This document shows, piece after piece, positions 17,762 to 26,127 of a stretch of 64,000 bases of DNA (positions are counted from its first letter, which is position 1; the number at the start of each line of letters is the position of its first letter). The notes under the pieces were generated by a model that was given only the letters and a program-made list of their open reading frames with translations, searched no databases and was not told the origin of the DNA. The DNA comes from Flavobacterium marginilacus (lineage in GTDB: Bacteria; Bacteroidota; Bacteroidia; Flavobacteriales; Flavobacteriaceae). The stretch spans positions 4,278,001 through 4,342,000 of the forward strand of contig NZ_CP113975.1 of NCBI RefSeq assembly GCF_026870155.1, read 5' to 3'. The translations under genes were made by a program, and so were the position numbers.

Positions 17762-17799
17762 TATTTGATTTTCTAAATTAAGCATCACATTTGTTCTTC

Positions 17800-19152
17800 T
17801 TACACTTTTATACGCACCTGTAAACTTCCAATATTGTCAGTCAATCCAGCTCCGTATTCTCCATTTAAATCATCGTTGATGCATAATTTTAAGGCTCCGC
17901 TTTCCCCTGCGGGAGTTGTAACGGGACCGTTTCCAATATAGAAAGGAGCATTAGACCCAACTTGTCCTATAAGAGATCCCATATTTACATTTTGAATTGG
18001 ATAACCTGACTGGGTCACGATAATACCAGGGCATCCATCTGCTCCATACAAATTGCCGCCATTTGTTTCTGGATCTGCAGTCCATTGACCAGAACTGTAA
18101 CTTACTGTTACCTGACTTCCTGGCTGTACGGTAACTCCTGTTTCCTGCCATGGCTGTTTTGCATTCACTTGAGTAAACGTTTCTACCAGCTGTAAGGTGT
18201 TTGCATCAATATGTAAAAATTGGGTCGGTAAACCATTTATTAAAAACTGTAAAACAATATTTTGAATGTACTGCAGCTGCACTTTTCCATTACTCAAAGT
18301 TTCAACATACCAAGTAGTGTCCATCGAAATCACTTTCCCAAAGGAATTTTCAAAATTTATATTACTTACCGCACCGCCTTCATTGGTAGTACTAACCGTA
18401 ATGCTTGAGTAACTCTCGACAGTAATACCTTTACTATTCAATCCTTTTAATTGCTGTGTCAAATAAGTTGATGGATCAATTATAGAAGAATCCGTAAAAG
18501 GTAATTTAGTTCTATCGGCTATTGGAAAAACCGGATTTCCTGTTCCAGATACAACCGGTCCTCCCGTCATCAAAACGGAAACACCATGAGGCACCGAAAT
18601 TTGTTTGTTATATTGAGTTGCTGGATTTTGTACTGGAATTGGATTTGTGACAGGAACAGTCCCTGGTCCATAAGGTCCTTCCATTTGATTTTGTATAGCA
18701 TGATAAAGCCAAGTCCCATTTTCAGCATGAATCAAGGTGTTCTCAATTGGCTGTGATCCGCTTGGATCGGCGTTGTCTGCTATGTATACTCTTTGTTCAT
18801 AAAACAGTACACCGCTGGACTGTGTAAACTGCCCTTCCCTGTTTGGCGCTCCGCCGGCTATTGCCGAAAATGAAATTTCTTCAAAATAAGGAAAATTTTT
18901 AGTGATGTAGCCATTTGGAGCATCTGTCTGAGGCAAAGGCATAACATTGTAACCTGCAGCATCAGCTCCAGTCGGGCTGTTCCAAGTACCAATAAAATTA
19001 TTTAAAAGTCCCAGATTTGAAGTACCAATGACTGGCGGCTGATTTGTTGCTGATACAAGCGGCGTTGTAATGTCTGGAATTATCGCTGTTGCTGATGCTT
19101 GTTCAGCAAGATAAGGGCATTTTTGTTTTTCTAAGCTGATTGAATTTTCCAT
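17800..19152 (-). CDS. Beta-barrel-like domain fused to LecA-like lectin domain
   Basis: 450 residues. After a hydrophilic N-terminus, LLNNFIGTWNSP (about 49-60) starts a region with the GTW signature of nitrobindin/lipocalin-like heme-binding barrels, running to about residue 320. From about 335 to the end there is a domain like the PA-IL/LecA galactose lectin: VQPGSQVTVSYSSGQW, then GSLIGQVG, then LKLCINDDLNGEYGAGLTDN. The latter matches the LecA calcium/sugar loop NDxxGxYGxN. No signal peptide is seen. It is the first gene of the minus-strand cluster, 38 bp before the ThDP enzyme. It could bind heme or sugar, or hold a pathway intermediate; both domain calls are by eye. Confidence 0.55.
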   Translation of the reverse strand: MENSISLEKQKCPYLAEQASATAIIPDITTPLVSATNQPPVIGTSNLGLLNNFIGTWNSPTGADAAGYNVMPLPQTDAPNGYITKNFPYFEEISFSAIAGGAPNREGQFTQSSGVLFYEQRVYIADNADPSGSQPIENTLIHAENGTWLYHAIQNQMEGPYGPGTVPVTNPIPVQNPATQYNKQISVPHGVSVLMTGGPVVSGTGNPVFPIADRTKLPFTDSSIIDPSTYLTQQLKGLNSKGITVESYSSITVSTTNEGGAVSNINFENSFGKVISMDTTWYVETLSNGKVQLQYIQNIVLQFLINGLPTQFLHIDANTLQLVETFTQVNAKQPWQETGVTVQPGSQVTVSYSSGQWTADPETNGGNLYGADGCPGIIVTQSGYPIQNVNMGSLIGQVGSNAPFYIGNGPVTTPAGESGALKLCINDDLNGEYGAGLTDNIGSLQVRIKV

Positions 19153-19538
19153 TTTTTTATGTTTTTTATTGGTTCCTTGATCGTAAATTTTCTGGCTAAA
19201 CCTCCTCTTCCTCTATAAAAGCATTTTACAGGTCAGCTTTTATTTTATGCTTCCAGTTAATATATCGCAGCACTTTCATAGCTCTCTATAAAAAGTCAAT
19301 TTAAAACTTGTGACATATTAATTTGGAGCAGTATCCTGAAAACAATCCAGCGTTAGGATTTCTTTTCTATTATAAACTTACGATGACACTACATTTCAAA
19401 TCAAAAAAAAGGTATCAATACCGAATTTTCATCTATAAGAAACCCAAATAATAGTATAAGATAAATAGTATTAAGACAATTGGAATCTGCACTTAAAGAC
19501 TGCTTTCTAAATCAGCAGTTTTTTTCAAGCAGAACGAA
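19153..19538. other. Intergenic region between natural-product cluster and lacI-type gene
   Basis: This divergent region must hold the promoter of the minus-strand cluster, but no clear -33/-7 pair was found for it. A plus-strand hairpin terminator is present near its end (listed separately). The only plus-strand ORF noticed is a 22-codon one starting at 19384, too short to support. Confidence 0.4.
19499..19525 (+). terminator. Rho-independent terminator with no gene upstream
   Basis: Stem ACTGCT (19499-19504) / AGCAGT (19514-19519) with a 9-nt loop, followed by seven T on the plus strand only. No plus-strand gene precedes it for thousands of bases, and the LacI-type gene promoter starts 14 bp later. 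It may end a small RNA or shield the promoter. Confidence 0.6.
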
Positions 19539-19581
19539 TTGGTAAATTCAAAATAATAATCTATTTTCGTAATCGATTACG
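19539..19581 (+). promoter_or_regulatory. Promoter and LacI-type operator of the 19587 gene
   Basis: TTGG (19539-19542), a 19-bp spacer and TATTTTCG (19562-19569) fit the Bacteroidota -33/-7 pattern. A perfect 14-bp palindrome CGTAATCGATTACG (19568-19581) overlaps the -7 box and ends 5 bp before the start codon. It has the central CG symmetry of LacI/GalR operators. The arrangement predicts autorepression. Confidence 0.8.
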
Positions 19582-19586
19582 GAAAA

Positions 19587-20606
19587 ATGAAAACAAAAAT
19601 TACTATTAACGACATTGCAAAAGAATTAGGCATCGCTCCGGCGACCGTCTCTCGTGCATTAAGCAATCATCCGGAAATAAGCGCATCCACCAAGAAAAAA
19701 GTTAAAGCTGCTGCAGAACGCCTTGACTACAGACCTAATAAAATTGCTTCTTCATTGCGTTCGGGAAAAACAAAAATTATTGGAGTACTAATTCCAACTG
19801 CTGAACATTTATTTTTCGGATCAGTAATTCATGGCATTTCAAATTTAGCCAGCCAGCACGGTTATGATGTTCTTATTTATCAGTCCAACGAAAACGAAGA
19901 GTTTGAAAAAAAAGGAATTGATACATTTATTGGAGCAAGAGTTGATGGGATTTTAGTTTCAATTTCTAAAAACACAACCGATTTTTCACACTTCGAATCG
20001 GTCAAAAAGAAAAATATTCCAATTGCTTTTTTTGACCGTACCAATGATGATCTAGAAATTTCGTCCGTCTGCACTGATGATTATATGGGAGCCTTCATGG
20101 CAACTGAATCCCTTATAAAATCAGGATATCAAAGAATTGCTCATATTTCGGGCCCACAGCAAATTAAAGCTTTCACAGAAAGAATCCGAGGCTATAAAGC
20201 AGCTTTAAATGAGTACAATATTAATTTTGACCAAAATCTGATTTACAGCGGAGACATCAGTATTGAAGCCGGGAGAAAAGGCGTGCAGTATTTTTTAGAA
20301 TTAGAAAAAAAACCAGATGCCGTTTTTGCCACAGAAGATTTTACGGCGCTTGGTGCTTTAAAGGAATTAAAAGAACGAGAAATTAATGTGCCTAATCAAT
20401 TTGGAGTAATGGGTTTCTGCAATGATTTATTCAGTGAACATATTACGCCTTCCCTTTCGACTGTAGACCAAAAAACTGTCCAGATGGGCGAAGAAGCATT
20501 CAATCTCATCTATGAATTAATTTCAAAGAAAGGAGAAAAAATAAACCTGCAAAGACGAATACTAACACCAGCTTTAATTCTAAGGCAATCATCAAATAAG
20601 AACTAA
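19587..20606 (+). CDS. LacI/GalR-family transcriptional regulator
   Basis: 339 residues. The N-terminal LacI helix-turn-helix is TINDIAKELGIAPATVSRAL (about 4-23), followed by hinge RPNKIASSLRSGKTKIIGVLIP. The rest is the periplasmic-binding-protein-like effector domain (FFGSVIHGISNLASQHGYDVLIYQ; DGILVSISKN; AHISGPQ; PDAVFATEDFTALGALKEL). It probably represses the downstream aldo/keto reductase and GH2 genes and itself, releasing DNA on binding a sugar. Palindromic operators of the same sequence lie on its own promoter and 13 bp before the next gene. The effector sugar is unknown; a GH2 product such as galactose is a reasonable guess. Confidence 0.92.
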   Translation: MKTKITINDIAKELGIAPATVSRALSNHPEISASTKKKVKAAAERLDYRPNKIASSLRSGKTKIIGVLIPTAEHLFFGSVIHGISNLASQHGYDVLIYQSNENEEFEKKGIDTFIGARVDGILVSISKNTTDFSHFESVKKKNIPIAFFDRTNDDLEISSVCTDDYMGAFMATESLIKSGYQRIAHISGPQQIKAFTERIRGYKAALNEYNINFDQNLIYSGDISIEAGRKGVQYFLELEKKPDAVFATEDFTALGALKELKEREINVPNQFGVMGFCNDLFSEHITPSLSTVDQKTVQMGEEAFNLIYELISKKGEKINLQRRILTPALILRQSSNKN

Positions 20607-20624
20607 AAAAAATTAATTAATCAC

Positions 20625-20638
20625 CGTAAACGATTACG
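20625..20638 (+). promoter_or_regulatory. Second LacI-type operator, upstream of aldo/keto reductase
   Basis: CGTAAACGATTACG differs from the palindrome at 19568-19581 by one base (T to A at position 6), which breaks perfect symmetry but keeps CGTAA-n-CG-n-TTACG. It ends 13 bp before the start codon of the aldo/keto reductase gene. It probably represses the downstream pair. Confidence 0.75.
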
Positions 20639-20651
20639 TAAACTAAAAAAA

Positions 20652-21641
20652 ATGACATACCAGCCAGCCGCAAACAGATATGCCGATATGGAATACCGCA
20701 GATGCGGAAATTCAGGGCTTAAACTTTCAGCCTTTTCACTAGGCCTTTGGCACAACTTCGGACAAAACAGCGATTTTGAAAACAGCCGAAACTTAATAAA
20801 AACAGCTTTCGATAGTGGAATTACCCATTTTGATCTTGCTAATAATTATGGCCCGCCTCCAGGATCGGCAGAAGAATGTTTTGGGAAAATTTTAAAAACT
20901 GATTTCAAAAATTATAGAGATGAAATGATTATTTCATCCAAAGCCGGCTACACTATGTGGGACGGTCCTTATGGTGACTGGGGATCCAAGAAATATTTAG
21001 TTTCCAGTTTAGACCAAAGCTTAAAAAGAATGGATTTAGAATATGTGGATATTTTTTACCACCACAGACCAGATCCGGAAACTCCTTTGGAAGAAACAAT
21101 GGCAGCTTTGAACTTAATCGTACAGCAGGGAAAAGCTTTATATGCTGGTATTTCTAACTATCGCCCGGCCGAAGCTGCAAAGGCTTTTAAAATATTGAAA
21201 GAAATGGGAACTCCCTGCTTAATTCACCAGCCAAAATATTCGATGTTCGAACGCTGGATTGAAGACGGACTTTTGGATTTATTAGGAAAAGAACAAGTAG
21301 GCTGTATCCCTTTTTCTCCATTAGCACAGGGATTACTAACCGATAAATATATAAATGGAATTCCTGCTGACTCAAGAGTTGCTACCAGCGGACAATTTTT
21401 GAATGCAAGTCACATTACCACTGAAAGGCTGGATAAAATCAAAGCATTAAATACTATTGCAGAAGAAAGAGGTCAAAAATTAGCACAAATGGCATTGGCC
21501 TGGATTTTACGTGACCCTAGAGTGACTTCGGTATTAATTGGTTCCAGCAGACCTGCGCAAATTTTAGATTCAATTAAAGCCTTAGAAAATACCGCTTTCA
21601 GCGAAGAAGAATTAAAAAAGATTAATCTGATTTTAAAATAA
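20652..21641 (+). CDS. Aldo/keto reductase (L-glyceraldehyde-3-phosphate reductase type)
   Basis: 329 residues of the aldo/keto reductase superfamily, closest in pattern to the YghZ/voltage-gated channel beta-subunit-like group. The catalytic tetrad is recognisable: Asp and Tyr in ITHFDLANNYGPP, Lys in IISSKAGYTMW, His in DIFYHHRPDPETPLEE. The NADPH-binding C-terminus contains LAQMALAWILRDPRVTSVLIGSS. Cytoplasmic. It is followed by a secreted GH2 enzyme after 28 bp and preceded by a LacI-type regulator and operator, so it probably processes a sugar-derived aldehyde. The substrate is not visible in sequence. Confidence 0.9.
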   Translation: MTYQPAANRYADMEYRRCGNSGLKLSAFSLGLWHNFGQNSDFENSRNLIKTAFDSGITHFDLANNYGPPPGSAEECFGKILKTDFKNYRDEMIISSKAGYTMWDGPYGDWGSKKYLVSSLDQSLKRMDLEYVDIFYHHRPDPETPLEETMAALNLIVQQGKALYAGISNYRPAEAAKAFKILKEMGTPCLIHQPKYSMFERWIEDGLLDLLGKEQVGCIPFSPLAQGLLTDKYINGIPADSRVATSGQFLNASHITTERLDKIKALNTIAEERGQKLAQMALAWILRDPRVTSVLIGSSRPAQILDSIKALENTAFSEEELKKINLILK

Positions 21642-21669
21642 GAATTTTAAAAACTTAAACCCCAAAAGA

Positions 21670-24015
21670 ATGAAGGATTTAAAAAAAACAAAGGTGCAGC
21701 TATTTATACGCTGCTTCTTATTTGTTTTGGTATTTACAACGACAGCCGTTTTTTCTCAAGGACGAAAAACAATCCCCTTTGATGCCAGCTGGCAGTTTAA
21801 AACAGGAGAAATCGCTAATGCCGAAAAACCGACATTTGACGACAAAACATGGAAAACACTTGATGTGCCGCACGATTGGAGTATCGAAGGTCCTTATGAC
21901 CGAGAAAACCCGTCTGCCCGTGGCGGCGGTTATCTGCCAGCAGGAATTGGTTGGTACCGCAAAACCTTCCAATTAGATTCTACCGACGCTAATAAAATGT
22001 TTTCCATAGAATTTGATGGTGTCATGGCAAACAGCGATGTATGGATTAACGGTACCCATTTAGGCAGACGCCCTTATGGCTACATCAGTTTCACGTATGA
22101 TCTTACTCCTTATTTAAATTTTGGAAAAGACAAAACCAATGTAATTGCAGTTCGAGCTGATAATTCAATTCAGCCTGCTTCCCGTTATTATACCGGTGCC
22201 GGAATTTATCGTCATGTACGATTAACTGCTGTAAATACTACACATTTTAAACATTGGGGGACACAGATTACAACTCCAAATGCGACGACTCAAAAAGCCA
22301 TTGTAAATATTAAAACTGAGATAGAAAACAGCGGTGCTGCCGGAACTTATAAATTACAGATTGATATTATTGACAGCAAAGGAAAGGCTGTTAAATCAAT
22401 CGAGAGTCAAGAGAATATTGATAAAACAAGCAATTTATCTAAAGATATTGAAATTCAAAATCCTAAATTATGGGATATTGAAGCCCCGAATCTCTATACT
22501 GCGGTAACCAAACTATATTCCGGCAAAACACTTATTGACAGCCAAACGATTACATTTGGAATAAAAAATGCCGAATTTAGAGCCGAAACCGGTTTTTGGC
22601 TGAATAATAAAAATTACAAAATAAAAGGAGTCTGCCTTCATCACGACGGAGGTGCTGTTGGCGCTGCAGTGCCACTAGGCGTTTGGAAAGAGCGGTTGAA
22701 AAAATTAAAAGAAGTGGGTGTGAACGGAATCCGTACCTCACACAATCCTGTAGCTCCAGAGTTTCTTGATTTGTGCGATCAAATGGGATTTGTGGTTATG
22801 GACGAAACTTTCGATACCTGGACAGCCGCCAAGCATAATGGCGAAAAAGGATATAATTTATACTTCAAGGACTGGTGGGAACAAGATACGAGAGATATGA
22901 TTTTGAGAGACCGAAATCATCCTTCAATTGTTATTTACAGCATAGGGAATGAAATCCATGATGACCTTAGTTATCCTGAAGGCTACAAAACTTATAAAAT
23001 GCAGGAAGATGTTGTAAAAAAATACGACAGCACCAAGCCTGTAACCATGGCTCTTTTCAGACCAGCAAATTCCAAAGTATATCTTAGCGGTTTTGCAGAA
23101 CAAATGAATGTTGTAGGGCAAAATTACCGTGAAAACGAATTAATTGCCGCGCATGAAGAGCATCCAACCTGGAAAGTTATTGGTACCGAAAACACTCATG
23201 TGATCAACCAATGGCTGGCTTTGAGAGACAAACCTTATATGGCTGGGCAGTTTTTATGGACGGGCTACGATTATCTGGGAGAAGCCGACTGGCCAGAAAC
23301 CACCAATAATCAAGGGCTGTTTGACAGAGCTGGAAACTGGAAACAGGAGGCACTGCAAAGAGAAAGCTGGTGGTCATCAAAACCTGTGGTGCATATTGTG
23401 AGAAAATCAGATAATGCTGGGGCTGGATTCTGGATTTCTGATTGGACTCCAAGTGATTTTGACACTTATGACAATGCCAAAATAAATGTTTACAGTAATT
23501 GTGACGAAGTAGAGCTTTTTCTGAACGACAAATCATTAGGAACATTAAAAAAACCGGCAGATGATTCACCAAGAGAATGGAATGTCACTTTTGAACAAGG
23601 AACAATAAAAGCAATTGGAAAAAACAACGGAAAAGCTGCAGCCAAGGAAGAACACACTTCTGCCGGAAAACCAGCCAAAATTATCCTGACCAAAAGCAAT
23701 GCAGTACTTGCCAACAACTGGGACGATGTAAACTTCATTACCGCGACCATTGTTGACGAAAAAGGAATCAGATGCGCTAATGCCGATAATCAGATAAAAT
23801 TCACAATTACCGATTCAGGCAAAATCATTGCTGTAGACAATGGAAATATCATAAACCACGATGGTTACCAAGGCCCAGCTGTAAGAGCTTATCAAGGAAA
23901 AGCAATCGCGATTATTAAAGCAGTAAAAGATAACGGCACAATAACCGTTAAAGCAGATGCTGAAGGTTTAGAACAAGGCTCACTGCCTGTCGAGATTGTT
24001 TCTGATAAAAAATAG
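21670..24015 (+). CDS. Secreted GH2 glycoside hydrolase (beta-galactosidase-like)
   Basis: 781 residues. A Sec signal peptide ends near AVFSQ (about residue 30). Then come the GH2 sugar-binding jelly roll (SWQFKTGEI...VWINGTHLGRRPYGYISF), the immunoglobulin-like domain and the TIM barrel (IKGVCLHHDGGAVGAAVP; NGIRTSHNPVAPEF). The acid/base Glu lies in VIYSIGNEIHDD. The nucleophile is probably the Glu in VIGTENTHV. C-terminal Ig-like modules follow, as in DUF4982-containing GH2 enzymes. It is periplasmic or surface exposed, likely a beta-galactosidase or beta-glucuronidase acting on side chains. It is co-transcribed with the aldo/keto reductase and ends in a shared bidirectional terminator. Confidence 0.9.
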   Translation: MKDLKKTKVQLFIRCFLFVLVFTTTAVFSQGRKTIPFDASWQFKTGEIANAEKPTFDDKTWKTLDVPHDWSIEGPYDRENPSARGGGYLPAGIGWYRKTFQLDSTDANKMFSIEFDGVMANSDVWINGTHLGRRPYGYISFTYDLTPYLNFGKDKTNVIAVRADNSIQPASRYYTGAGIYRHVRLTAVNTTHFKHWGTQITTPNATTQKAIVNIKTEIENSGAAGTYKLQIDIIDSKGKAVKSIESQENIDKTSNLSKDIEIQNPKLWDIEAPNLYTAVTKLYSGKTLIDSQTITFGIKNAEFRAETGFWLNNKNYKIKGVCLHHDGGAVGAAVPLGVWKERLKKLKEVGVNGIRTSHNPVAPEFLDLCDQMGFVVMDETFDTWTAAKHNGEKGYNLYFKDWWEQDTRDMILRDRNHPSIVIYSIGNEIHDDLSYPEGYKTYKMQEDVVKKYDSTKPVTMALFRPANSKVYLSGFAEQMNVVGQNYRENELIAAHEEHPTWKVIGTENTHVINQWLALRDKPYMAGQFLWTGYDYLGEADWPETTNNQGLFDRAGNWKQEALQRESWWSSKPVVHIVRKSDNAGAGFWISDWTPSDFDTYDNAKINVYSNCDEVELFLNDKSLGTLKKPADDSPREWNVTFEQGTIKAIGKNNGKAAAKEEHTSAGKPAKIILTKSNAVLANNWDDVNFITATIVDEKGIRCANADNQIKFTITDSGKIIAVDNGNIINHDGYQGPAVRAYQGKAIAIIKAVKDNGTITVKADAEGLEQGSLPVEIVSDKK

Positions 24016-24032
24016 ACTTACTTCCAATAACT

Positions 24033-24064
24033 AAAAAAGCTTCAGATTCCTCTGAAGCTTTTTT
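24033..24064. terminator. Bidirectional rho-independent terminator
   Basis: Perfect 14-bp stem AAAAAAGCTTCAGA / TCTGAAGCTTTTTT with loop TTCC, between the convergent GH2 (ends 24015) and GH51 (ends 24083) genes. The core stem is identical to the one at 3395-3422. Confidence 0.9.
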
Positions 24065-24082
24065 AGTATCTATCATTATTTA

Positions 24083-26068
24083 TTATTTCATCTTAATTTT
24101 CAATACAATAACCGAATAAGCAGGCAGATTAAGCTGTGCTTTCTCCCCTTTCAAATTGTATTCGCTTTCTGTCGGACTTATTTTTTTAGGAGAGGCAAAA
24201 GTATTTTCATCCTGTAGATTTGGGCTGGTAAGCGTAATTATACTTCCTTTTGACAATAATTTACTTCCTTTTAAATCAACAGTAACTTCTTGTGCTGTAG
24301 CAGCTGTATTTACCAGTTTTACAATTATTTCTTTAGAATTAACATCTTTCACCGCAGAAGCATACAAACTGTTTTGTCCTGTCAGCGGCTGTCCGTCTTT
24401 AGTAATAGATAATAAATCAGTTCCTTTATTGAGAGAAAACAATTTTTGAACATAATAATTAGCAGAGCCAAAAGCTTCCAAATTGTTGAACCAGATCATA
24501 TCCGGTGTCCATTGCCAGGCATCTTCATGAGCCATTAACGGAGCATAAGAACACAAATTCACCACTTCGGCATTTCGTTCCAGTCCGGTCATGAAAGCGG
24601 CTTCAGAAAAGGCACATTCCCAATTGTTTCTATTACTTGACTTATCAGCTGCAGGGCTTTGAGCTGCATATTCTCCGGCAAATATTTTTGGCCCTTTACG
24701 GTCGTATTTGTCATAACGGGCAGCATTTTCTCTAAACCACTGCGGGCTTTTATAATAATGTTCATCTATCAGTTCGGCATCCAGCTTTTTAAGTTCCTGC
24801 ATAGCAAAATCAAAATGCTCGCCATCTGGAGATGGTCCGCTTCCTGACACTATAGTTATATTTGGATATTTTGCCTTAATTGCTTTTTCAAAAACTTTAT
24901 ACCTTTCTATATAATCCGGTCCCCATTGTTCATTTCCTACTCCAATGAATTTAAGATTAAATGGTTTTGGGTGTCCCATATCCGTGCGGAGTTTCCCCCA
25001 AGCTGTCGTCTCTGCTCCATTAGCAAATTCAATTAAATCCAGCGCATCTTGAATATACGGATCTAATTCTTCTACTGGAGCTAATTCACCAGTATTGTAC
25101 TGACAAGCCATTCCGCAGCTTAAAATAGGTAATGGAGATGCCCCAATATCTTCTGAAAGCTGAAAATATTCATAGAATCCCAAACCAAAACTCTGAAAAT
25201 AATCAGGAGTCTGCTTATTGCTGAACTCCACATTCCAGCGGTTCATCATCGTTCTTCTATCCTCAACATTTCCTACTGATTTTTTCCACTGATAACGGTC
25301 TGCCAAAGTTCTTCCTTCTACAATACAGCCACCTGGAAAACGTAAAAATCCTGGTTTCATATCATACAAAAGCTGTACAATATCTTTGCGCAGACCATTT
25401 TTTCTATTCATCCAGGTATCTTCCGGAAACAGTGAAATCATATCTAAATCAATAGTTCCAGTCCCTTCAAAAGTTATTTTTAATTTTGCTTTTGCTTCAG
25501 TCTGAGTTGCTGTAAATTGTGCAGTATAGTATTTCCATTCATTTGATGCCGGCACAATACTGGTTTCACCAATAACTTTCTTGTCTTTATCAATAAACTG
25601 AATGATTATTTTTTTTATGGCTCCGTCATGATTAGCCGCCTTCAAAGAAAGATTGTATTTCGCATCTTTTTTGACACCCATTCCTCTAAATCCTTCATTG
25701 ATAATCGTATATCCTTTGTCATCATTTATAAGAACTCTGCAAAAATTAGTATTGGTTTTATTTCCCGATACTTTGATAGGAACTGCAGTACCCGACTGCA
25801 TATTCAAAGAAGACCTTTTTGTATTAGGCTGCTCCCATCCCATTAACGGTTTATCAAATTCGAAGGAACGGTTTTTTACCATTTCGGCATACAGTCCTCC
25901 GTCGGCGGCAAAATTGATATCTTCAAAAAACAGACCAAACATCGTGGGCTGGATTTTGGTAATTGTTTTAGTAACGTCTACTTCTAAATTTGTCTTTTGG
26001 GCAAATCCATAAAGACCATTAAAAAGCAAACCGCCAATGATAATTTTTGTAATTATATTGTTTTTCAT
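24083..26068 (-). CDS. GH51 alpha-L-arabinofuranosidase
   Basis: About 661 residues from the ATG at 26068, chosen because it begins a normal signal peptide (MKNNIITKIIIGGLLFNGLYGFA); the 13 codons upstream look non-coding. The mature enzyme has the GH51 signatures TMFGLFFEDINFAADGGLYA, MKPGFLRFPGGCIVEG and FIGVGNEQWGPDY with the acid/base Glu, plus the nucleophile Glu in KIFAGEYAAQ. A middle region (about 150-230) resembles a carbohydrate-binding module. It removes alpha-L-arabinofuranosyl groups from arabinan or arabinoxylan in the periplasm. It is the downstream end of a minus-strand hydrolase series with GH27 and GH28 enzymes, which fits pectin side-chain breakdown. Confidence 0.92.
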   Translation of the reverse strand: MKNNIITKIIIGGLLFNGLYGFAQKTNLEVDVTKTITKIQPTMFGLFFEDINFAADGGLYAEMVKNRSFEFDKPLMGWEQPNTKRSSLNMQSGTAVPIKVSGNKTNTNFCRVLINDDKGYTIINEGFRGMGVKKDAKYNLSLKAANHDGAIKKIIIQFIDKDKKVIGETSIVPASNEWKYYTAQFTATQTEAKAKLKITFEGTGTIDLDMISLFPEDTWMNRKNGLRKDIVQLLYDMKPGFLRFPGGCIVEGRTLADRYQWKKSVGNVEDRRTMMNRWNVEFSNKQTPDYFQSFGLGFYEYFQLSEDIGASPLPILSCGMACQYNTGELAPVEELDPYIQDALDLIEFANGAETTAWGKLRTDMGHPKPFNLKFIGVGNEQWGPDYIERYKVFEKAIKAKYPNITIVSGSGPSPDGEHFDFAMQELKKLDAELIDEHYYKSPQWFRENAARYDKYDRKGPKIFAGEYAAQSPAADKSSNRNNWECAFSEAAFMTGLERNAEVVNLCSYAPLMAHEDAWQWTPDMIWFNNLEAFGSANYYVQKLFSLNKGTDLLSITKDGQPLTGQNSLYASAVKDVNSKEIIVKLVNTAATAQEVTVDLKGSKLLSKGSIITLTSPNLQDENTFASPKKISPTESEYNLKGEKAQLNLPAYSVIVLKIKMK

Positions 26069-26127
26069 TATGTAGATTTTATGTTGAAACATGTTCAAAT
26101 GTATCAATATTTAAATATTTAAAAAAC

